Below, one piece after another: positions 56,680 through 64,000 of a DNA stretch of 64,000 bases. This DNA comes from Brachionus manjavacas (lineage: Eukaryota > Rotifera > Eurotatoria > Ploima > Brachionidae), in NCBI GenBank assembly GCA_019054805.1, contig JAHQIY010000007.1:5523501-5587500 (forward strand), given 5' to 3'. Both the position numbers and the translations under genes were made by a program. The notes beneath the pieces are model-generated. The model did no database searches, had not been told where the DNA came from, and saw nothing but the letters and a program-made list of their open reading frames with translations. Numbering within the stretch: the stretch's first letter is position 1; every line of letters begins with the position of its first letter.

Positions 56680-57050
56680 TCTTGGTAATGCTGCACAGCC
56701 AGGAAATTATAGATCATTTAACAAGAGTGTTGGCAAAATGTCAGAGAGTATTAAGAACAAGTCCGAAATAGATATTAAAAGAAGAATTAATTGTCTAGTT
56801 GGCAATTTCACCACGAACCATATTTTGTGAATCAACCTTGGTGACTGTATTAAGAAACGACTTGAATTAATGAGTGAAAAAATTATCAGGATGGCGACTA
56901 ATTATTTTGGGTTGATTTAACTTCATATCATAATGCAAGAATAGAATTATTTGGAAAAAATTTATGGTATTTTGCCAAAGAATTGAATCGATACTATGTG
57001 TCATTACACAGTTCGATCACTTTATTAATTGTGTTTTTTCTTAAAGTAGA
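56680..57050 (+). pseudogene. Possible Tc1/mariner-like transposase scrap
   Basis: The frame gives RVLRTSPK, LKEELI, ISPRTI and TVLRNDL, then ARIELFGKN further on. The order resembles the helix-turn-helix (RTSPK...STxxVRRxL) and the ...ELFGxN... region of Tc1 transposases. No catalytic acids or terminal repeats are visible, so this is tentative. Confidence 0.25.
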
Positions 57051-59373
57051 AAAATTCTGTTACTTAAAAAAAAAAATTAAAAATTTTTTTTTTTACTAAA
57101 TAAAAAATTTCTTATGATAAAATTAATTTTGTTACTTCCACAATATTTAAAATTAAATTTATCAAAATTATTCTTTTGCCCAAAATGCAACTGAAATTCA
57201 AATTAAAGTTAATAAAACTTATTTTAAGAAATAATCAATTGAAACCTCTGGGAGCTTTTATTATACTAATGCAAAAAAGTTTAAATAATTGATTTTCTGC
57301 ATTTTGATTATCAATATTCGAAAAACCCATTTCTAAATTAAAATGGTCTCGAGGGAAAATTTCTGAAATTCTGGCACGAACTAACGAAATAACCAAAAAA
57401 TTTTTAAATTCTATTCTTTAATTTTTAAGTCTCACATTTACCTTAAATTCACGAACAAATATAATATTTTTATTTTAATTAATATTTTTTTTCCAAATCC
57501 TTTTCTTTTTTAATTTTAAGAGTTCAAAAAAAGTTATAAGCTAATGTGTCTTCAATTGATTGGAAAAAGATATTCCCCGATTAAGATCAGCATGCAGAAA
57601 GAATTTTATCAAGGCCTCAAATAGCTGCGTAATCTTGAATTCAAATAGATTGAAAAAGCTAATAAAAACGCGGATTATGAGCCGGCTTCTGTATCTGTGA
57701 TTATCAATGTGCTCTGTCAGTGAATTAAATGTATTTAATTTACTCTAAATAAACACTGGAATCTAAAAGTGTTTGCAGTTGTGGCAATCTATGTTTAGAT
57801 AACAAAGTGGATTGTTTGTGATTTACATTAGTTTAATTCAAATTGTAATCGTATTGATTCCTGAATTTCTTGTTAGATAACTTCCCAAAGTGTATAGACA
57901 TTAATTAAAAAAAATCAACTACTTCATTTAGATTTTCTGATAGTAAATATTTAAAAAAGTTAATTCATTTGAGTTCTTATGTAATTTATTCAAGTGCCTC
58001 TTCCTGTCGTGTTTTTTTTCTATAATTTTCTTAAATGCTTCAAATCCGCTCGTTTTTCTTAGTTGTAAACATGCTTCCGATGCCATCATTTACACTGCTA
58101 TTCCATTAAGTCTTTTATTTTCCAATCGATTAAATGAAAAAACTGCTTCTAGCTTCAACTTAATTATGATTATGAGTTTTTTAAAATGTCATCTTCCTGG
58201 AACTCGCAGCCCTAGTTTAATCAGATTTAATTAGCTTGCTTTCTTGTAAAGACTCCATGGTTCAAATTTAATCAAAAATTGAAAATTTTTATCAACTAAA
58301 GTAAAAAACAAAGTCTGTTAATTAGAAAAAAAAATATTTTTTTTGCCAAATAAACAAAGGAAAATTTACTCTCTTGTAATTTGAGAATTTTAATTAAATA
58401 AAACCAAAAGTAATTATCCGAAAGGAAGCAAATAAGTGAAATTAAGCTGTTTTAGAGGTTCATTGATGAAAGAAAAAAAAATAAAGTTGAATTTATTCAA
58501 AATTTTTAAAATAGTAAATAAAAAAAAAGTAAAAAGCTTATGTTTAAAATCACCTTGCTAAAGAGTTTTTTAGCGTAGTCTATGATCTAAGACTGGTTTT
58601 TCTAATCCAAAAAAATGATCAATGTTCTTTTTTAAACCACTTTCAATCACCACTCTAAATTTCATTGCATTTAACGAAGCTTTAACTTTTATAGTTATAA
58701 AAAATTTACAGCTCTTTTCTTAAAGATGCTTAAAATTTGCATAGATAAGATGCTTTATAAAAAAATAGAGAATATATTTGAATTTATAAAACGGTAACCA
58801 TATTGATTATCTATCAAAAATTAAATATTTTCAAATATGTTCCAGCAGTTAAGTTTTTTTCATTAAGAGATAAATTCCATCTTTTGCTCTTAATATACTT
58901 TGATATTAAAAAGAAAACTTCACGTGAACAAAATTTTTCTAATGAATAAAATTAGCTTATTTAAAAAATTTAATTCTATTTATTCTAATATTTTAAGCAG
59001 TAAAAAATATTGAAAAAAAGGAAAAAAGTATTTGACGCATAAAAAAAAATTTTAGGATTAAAAAAATTTTTTTTAATTCGATCTTAACAAACAAAAAACT
59101 GTGAAAATTTATTTAAAAAAAACAATTTCGACATTTATTTTACATCTTTAAAAAAGATAAAATTAAAAATAATAATAATTAAAGAAAATTGAATTAAAAA
59201 TTAGATTTTACATAAAAACATTTTACCTCATGAATTTTAGAGACCCGATTTTGCTTTTTTTAAAGCCTAGTCTTGATAATTATTTTGGATCCTTAATGAA
59301 ATATTAAATAAAGAACAGGGCTCAAAGTCAAATGAAATCAGAAGTTTATTTTCATCCCAAAATAGAGCGATAA

Positions 59374-59979
59374 TTATTTCGCACTGTGTACATCATCATT
59401 TGAGTTCGATCTTAATAAACCGTTAGCATATGGTGGCAGACACTTTAGACTGGCATCAGAATTTTCAAGAATATTTGGTGAAGAGCTTAAAAAAAATAAA
59501 AAAATTATTCAGAAAGGAAATATTTTGAGCTTTGAGTCAGGTTTAATTTAAATAAGTTTCTATTTTGGTTTTTTCAAATTTGAAAATTAAATTTTTAAAT
59601 CAAGCAGAAGCAAAATAAAAAAAAAATTAAAAAAAAAGTTTTTTAAAAAATTCATTAAATATAATCAGATCGTTAAAATTTTCATCATTATATCATCAAA
59701 ATCATGTTTATTTGAATTAAATAAACATCTTTTATTTTTTAATATAATACTAAGTGATAAATATTATTCAAATTCCGGCAATTTTGCTTAAAATTAATAA
59801 TGTAAATTATGGTATAATCAGTGTAAGTTATAAGTACTGTATTAAAGAAGATTTGTTTGAAAAAATTTAAAAAATCGATAATCATCAAAATTTTACAAAA
59901 AACAAGTAATATTTATGGCATTTTTAATTTTAACTAGAATTTACGTAATTTCCGGTAAACAAACAGAAATTGGTGGAAT
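59374..59979 (-). CDS. Two candidate terminal exons of an unknown gene
   Basis: Exon 59979-59945 (reading IPPISVCLPEIT) ends at a GTAAAT donor in phase 2. A second exon, 59485-59374, starts after TTTAAG and continues in the matching phase: SSPNILENSDASLKCLPPY, then NSNDDVHSAK and a stop. The second piece is noticeably GC-richer than its surroundings, as real exons are here. No earlier exon or family was recognised. The 459-bp intron is long for this window, so the join could be chance. Confidence 0.3.
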
Positions 59980-60409
59980 CTTAGTAAAAACAAAAATGTA
60001 AGCTATTTTTTAGCTTTAATGAAATTTTAAAATACTACAAAAATATTTTATTTTTTTTTTATAATTTGTTTCAGAAAAGCCACTTAGGCGATGCAAGAAA
60101 ACACTAAATGGAAATCTTTGTTTCTTTAAATTTAGAAAAAACTATGCAAATTTGACTTAAATAAATTAAAAATATTTTGATATTATCGCTCATAGAATTG
60201 GTGAGCTTTTAGCATTTTATACAAAGAAGAAATTTTAGTGAGTCTCATAGTAACTTTTTAATGAAAATCATAAAACCTGAAAATCATTACACAATTCATG
60301 AAACAAAATATGATAACCAAGTCTAATCGGGTGCCCTATATTTTTTTATTGAATTTTTCACACCCATTTTGTTCAAGTTCAAAATTTAAAAAAAAGTCAC
60401 CAGTTTCTC

Positions 60410-60700
60410 CGATTTTTTTAGTCACCCCTTTACCTTCGGTGGTTAATTGTGTTACAGCGGTTAACCCGATTACACCTAAAATTGTTTATTATTACCCCAA
60501 AATTTAACCATAAATGAAAAGTTTTAACCCTTTTTACCTATTTAACCCATTAAGAAATAATTTTTTTTAATTTTTCAATAAATCTATTAAGCGATTATTT
60601 AATTGATTATTAATGATTCTTTTTTACAAAATAAATAGTTGGGTGATTTTTTGACTAATCGGGTAAAATCTGTTAAACCCTTTAAGGCCGAAAAAATAAG
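60410..60700. repeat. TACCCC-rich repeat
   Basis: Motifs such as GGTTAACCCGATTACACC, TTACCCCAAAATTTAACC and, inverted at the right, GGGTGATTTTTTGAC and ATCGGGTAAAAT resemble the terminal sequences at 2335-2940 and of the MULE at 33.0-35.6 kb. It may be a decayed non-autonomous element. Confidence 0.3.
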
Positions 60701-61353
60701 ATTTAACACACATATCATTCTATTTTTCTCTTTTTTAACATTTTTTTTAGAAAATATCTTTTAAAACGAATGAAAAATATCAGTTTTTCAAATTTGGCCA
60801 CCCTATTAACACATAACTCCTTTAGACGTAGTTACCATATGTCAAAATATTTTTTTATAAACACCGATCAATTTGTAATTTTTTTTATCATATTTAATGC
60901 GTTCTAAATTTTTTAAATATGCTTTTATTTTAATTTATTTGTTCTTAAATCTTTTTGAATAAAAAAAAATCGAACTTAGCTATGAAAAAAAATAAACAAA
61001 AATTTAAAAATGTCTTAAAAACTTACAAGAGTCAGTAATTAGTGATATTTGACAGCTAGATATATTTCTGTGAAACTCAAAATTCATTTTAAATGAAAAA
61101 AAAGATTTATTAAAATTTTGAACTTTGAGTATAAAGATCGAAATAAAATCATACAAAGAAAGTTATAAAAATAAAAAAACAAAATTTATTTAATCTCATT
61201 TTAATGCAAAAAACAGGTAAATTGAAATTTTCAATAATATTAATGGTAAAATAAAAATAAAATAATCATTAGTCTTAATTAAAAAAGCTCAAATAATTTA
61301 TTTGTTTATTTAAAAACAGATATATATAAAAAAGTTCATTTAAAAAAAAAAAT

Positions 61354-63634
61354 TTAAATAATTGTACAACAGCACTTCTGTGGATAATCTGGGGCGTACA
61401 CTTTATTGTCCAGACCGAATACAACAAAGTTGTACATTTTTGTTTTGTACAAATGTTTTACTGCTGTGACCGGAATTGACTTAATTTCGTGTCTCTAGAA
61501 AAAAAAATTTAAATTTAATTTATTATGGAAAGTATTTTAAAAGATGAAATGTTTGCACATTTATTAAGGAACAATTTAATCTCAGCTTCTCAACACGGCT
61601 TTATTCCTAAGAAATCGTGCACACCAAATCTTCCTGAAACCTTAGATTTTATTACTCAAAGAGTTTCGAAAGGATACGGATTTTGCTAAGACCTTTGATA
61701 AAGTTTAAAAAATAAAAAAAATATTTCTTTAATTTTTTGTTTGTTGGAGTCACCAAACCAGCATCGTCGCGGAGTCACGTAATTAAGTGACTCCGGAGTC
61801 ACATAATTGACAAGACCCAAATTTTCTGATTTTCTGGTTGAAGAAAGAAATAAAGCCAAATAAGTCAGGAAATTTTAAAAATTTTAGGTCAATGTTTTTT
61901 GTAGGACCAATTTTAGCTGAGCGAAATAGAAGAGTGAAAAGAGTGTTAAAATCTAGACTTAAAATAATTTTTCTAAAGACTTGACCAAACTTTAAATACA
62001 ACTTTATTTTTCAATTAAAAATTTTCTGATCACAAAAAATTCCTTTTTAAATTTAACATTTTGCATTTAAATACCCTACAATGGAGATTATTAGATTACT
62101 TTATTGTTCTTTTGTCAGGCCTCAATTGGAGTATGCAATTGCATCATGGTGTCCATTTTATGACAAAGATTTGAATGAATTTTAAAAAGTCCAACGGAAA
62201 GCGACTTAGTTAATCCCCAGTTTGAATGATCTTGAATATTCAAAGTGTTTATTGAAACTCGGTTTAACTGATCCTAGAACAAGACGACTTCGAGGTGATT
62301 TAATTCAAATGTTTAAGATTGTAAACAATATAGAAAAAGTGAATTCCATTGACCGGATAAATTAAAGCCTAAACAAAATGCCTGATAAAAAAAGATACGA
62401 CTTGAGAAGGAACTAGTCCGCGAATGTATAAAAAACTGTCTTCCAAGAAATAATTTTTTACTAATGGAATTGTGAATGAGTGGAACAAATTGCCAGAAGA
62501 AATAATAAATGCCAAGAAGAAATAATAACAGCTTATTAAAACTTCGCTTGGATAATCTCCAAGTTGCAGTTAATTTTTACTACTACTACTTATAAATATA
62601 ATTTTTGTAATTATTTTATTACCTGGGACAAAATTCTGCTCTGACTGAATTTGTTTAAATGCTGATTTAATAAGTTAGATGATGCTTCATTTATGTATTG
62701 GTTTGGATGATTAGTCACTGGGAATACCTAGATTAGTGTTTAGTGAAATTTTTTCTGTATTTTTTGAATTTTTTTAATTATACTCTATAGTTAGTATCAG
62801 AAAAAATAGTCTCTGTGACGCATTTTTTCAAAAGTTTATCGGGAACAAATTCAGTTTTACTGAAAAATTCATTTTTGTTGTTTTTAAAATCTACAATCAA
62901 CTGCAAGTACCAGCGCAATCGCCCGCTACCTGCGCACGTTCTGCATATTTTGTAGCCTGTTCGTGAACATGAGTTACATCTTGAAATTTCAAGTTAAAAA
63001 TGTGAACAATTCTAAATTCCCAGTCAACCCAAAAATAAAAAAAAGTATAAAAATTTAATGAATTGTTAATGAATTGTTAATGAATTTTCAATGAAATTGA
63101 GTCGAATATCTTCAAAAATCATTTAATTTGAGTTGACGGGGGATGGTAAATTACGTTTGATTTCCACTTCCTGAGCATTGAAAACAACTTTCCCTTTGAT
63201 CTATACCACCTCTGCCTGATCCTTTACAATGAAAGCATGATTTCTTTAATAAAAAAGGGGGTTATAAAAAATCTGATATTTTAAGCTATTACTGATCCAC
63301 GGCCGTTACAAAAATCACAAATATAATTTCCTCTACCATGACATTTTTTACAAATCTAAAACAAAAAATTATTTTTTTGTTTAACTTTTTTTTGTATCTT
63401 GCCTCAATTTGAGATGTGTTTGGAATTTCAAGTTTGACTTTTTGATCTACAAACATTTGACCAGGTGAAACAGGAATGTCCCATGGATGTGGAGGAACCA
63501 TTCCATTATTAATAATAACTTGATCTAATAAAAATAAAATAAAAATAATCTTTCGAATTTTATTTTGTTTTACTAGAGGAAGGCTCGTAAACATATGCTG
63601 TCGCACGGTTTTCAGTAAAAGTCTCCAGTGTATA
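61354..63634 (-). CDS. Second SSUH2-family gene, C-terminal six exons
   Basis: This is a tandem paralogue of the gene at 49.2-54.6 kb in the same orientation. Exons in the window: 63634-63574 (YTLETFTENRATAY), 63524-63403 (PPHPWDIPV, KLEIPNTSQIE), 63355-63293 (CKKCHGRGNYICDFCNGRG), 63243-63155 (CFHCKGSGRGG, CFQCSGSGN), 62979-62784 (CNSCSRTGYKICRTCAGSGRLRWYLQL) and 61494-61354 (IPVTAV, FVVFGLDNKVYAPDYP). Phases agree throughout and give 223 residues. The region after the last zinc pair is much shorter than in the paralogue. The donor after SQIE is GC rather than GT (GAG then GCAAGA). The last intron (1289 bp) contains CR1-like LINE debris. N-terminal exons should lie right of 64000; none was recognised between 63634 and the edge. 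Confidence 0.83.
61580..62585 (+). mobile_element. CR1-like LINE debris in SSUH2 last intron
   Basis: The first piece (61580-61710) reads SASQHGFIPKKSC and ETLDFITQRVSKG, the RT block around QHGF. The second (62085-62585) reads LLYCSFVRPQLEYAIASWCP, VQRKAT, LIPSLNDLEY and RLRGDLIQMFKIVNN, the CR1/Jockey thumb and C-terminal domain. The palm between them is lost. Several stops are present. It lies antisense to the host gene. Confidence 0.8.
61771..61794. repeat. GGAGTCAC palindrome
   Basis: GGAGTCACGTAATTAAGTGACTCC is a near-perfect palindrome (22 of 24 positions). GGAGTCAC occurs in direct form again at 61745 and 61795. It sits between the two CR1-like pieces. Confidence 0.6.
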
Positions 63635-63851
63635 CTGAAAAAAAAATTAATTAAATTCAGTCAAAAAATTAAATCCAAAGACAGATTGGTTTTGGTATTT
63701 GGTATTTATCTATTGCAAAGAAATTTTAAATTTTAAAAATAAAAAAAATTAATTTAAAAAGATGGTAAATGCTGTGACCATTAATAAAAAAGATCGAAAA
63801 GAACCTTACCGGGTTTCTATTCCACTTTTGCTCCCATTTTTAAGTACCTAC
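63635..63851. other. Upstream part of the second SSUH2 gene
   Basis: This should be intron or a further exon of the minus-strand gene. A GT-AAGG donor-like site at about 63807 (minus) follows a short open stretch but does not fit the phase needed before YTLETF, so no exon is called. Confidence 0.3.
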
Positions 63852-64000
63852 TAGTGTTGGATACGGTCTAGACAAACCGGCCCAATACACGGATGGTTTT
63901 TGGCGGTCATTTGTCCGGTAAGCCAGGGGGTCTTATTTTTGGACTGCCAAAAAAATGGACAGAAAAATACGGCCAACTTTTTGGCGGTCAGCCACGTAGA
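63852..64000. repeat. GC-rich dispersed repeat R2, copy 2 (cut by window edge)
   Basis: The sequence from TAGTGTTGGATACGG to the edge is far GC-richer than the rest of the window and repeats TTTTTGGCGGTCA twice (about 63898 and 63978). It shares its start and the GGCGGTCA motif with 41795-41875. No coding potential was recognised. Confidence 0.45.

Larger units (their letters stand above)
54592..61353. other. AT-rich interval between the two SSUH2 genes
   Basis: There is no complete gene. Weak items are listed separately (56680-57050, 59374-59979, 60410-60700). A GC-richer stretch at 57540-57850 reads SPIKISMQKEFYQGLK and NADYEPASVSVIINVL between stops; I do not recognise it. Other open frames are Phe/Lys/Ile-rich noise. 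Confidence 0.4.

Noticed and set aside
1-64000. CRISPR arrays, bacterial operons, LTR retroelements, ribosomal or transfer RNA genes
   Set aside because: None found: no regular spacer repeats, no long terminal repeats with gag-pol, and no conserved rRNA or tRNA sequence.

Overview
This is about 64 kb of very AT-rich animal DNA (roughly three quarters A+T). The organism is a metazoan because the window holds spliced genes of animal families: SSUH2, an SLCO/OATP transporter, mitochondrial NAD-isocitrate dehydrogenase beta (IDH3B) and ADPRM. Most introns that can be placed are only 49-60 bp. That, the AT content and the mix of LINE, MULE, Tigger and hAT-like elements fit a small-genome invertebrate such as a monogonont rotifer. 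That assignment is inference; nothing here proves the species.

Layout. 1-5.9 kb: a broken foldback element, a 5'-truncated LINE, decayed transposon pieces with PHD-like zinc fingers, and a palindromic repeat. 6.3-7.0 kb (minus): the first coding exon of an OATP transporter, with no further exons before the window edge. 8-12 kb: LINE debris, a perfect 57-bp palindrome and a 119-bp inverted duplication. 12.5-13.3 kb (minus): a two-exon gene for an unrecognised secreted protein. 14.3-17.8 kb: two adjacent LINE copies, one split by a MITE and one a mosaic of two subfamilies, then a PIF1-helicase scrap. 18-24.9 kb: fragments of several LINE families, a small two-exon gene for a cationic secreted peptide (22.2 kb), and a MITE.

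25.4-26.4 kb (plus): intronless ADPRM. 27.4-30.4 kb: a LINE fragment and a hAT-type MITE with an 8-bp target duplication. 31.0-37.7 kb (plus): complete IDH3B, seven coding exons, whose fifth intron has grown to 5.3 kb and holds a palindromic MITE and a decayed MULE transposon. 38-42.9 kb: LINE scraps and AT-rich sequence. 42.9-48.2 kb: a Tigger/pogo deletion derivative interrupted by a nearly intact 4.3-kb LINE. This LINE is the best copy of the main family here: ORF1 with two zinc knuckles, and ORF2 with endonuclease and reverse transcriptase, carrying one frameshift. 48.6-49.1 kb: a fragment of an unrelated LINE. 49.2-63.6 kb (minus): two SSUH2-family genes in tandem, the first complete (nine coding exons including a 24-nt microexon), the second entering from the right edge and carrying CR1-like LINE debris in its last intron.

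The host genes share no obvious pathway. IDH3B is mitochondrial TCA-cycle, ADPRM hydrolyses nucleoside-diphosphate compounds, OATP is a membrane transporter, and SSUH2 proteins have DnaJ-like CxxCxGxG zinc sites. The main story is repeated insertion of transposons into introns, into intergenic DNA and into one another, by at least four LINE lineages plus MULE, pogo, hAT-like and foldback elements. Splice junctions were deduced by eye from GT/AG (one GC/AG) sites, reading phase and family similarity.
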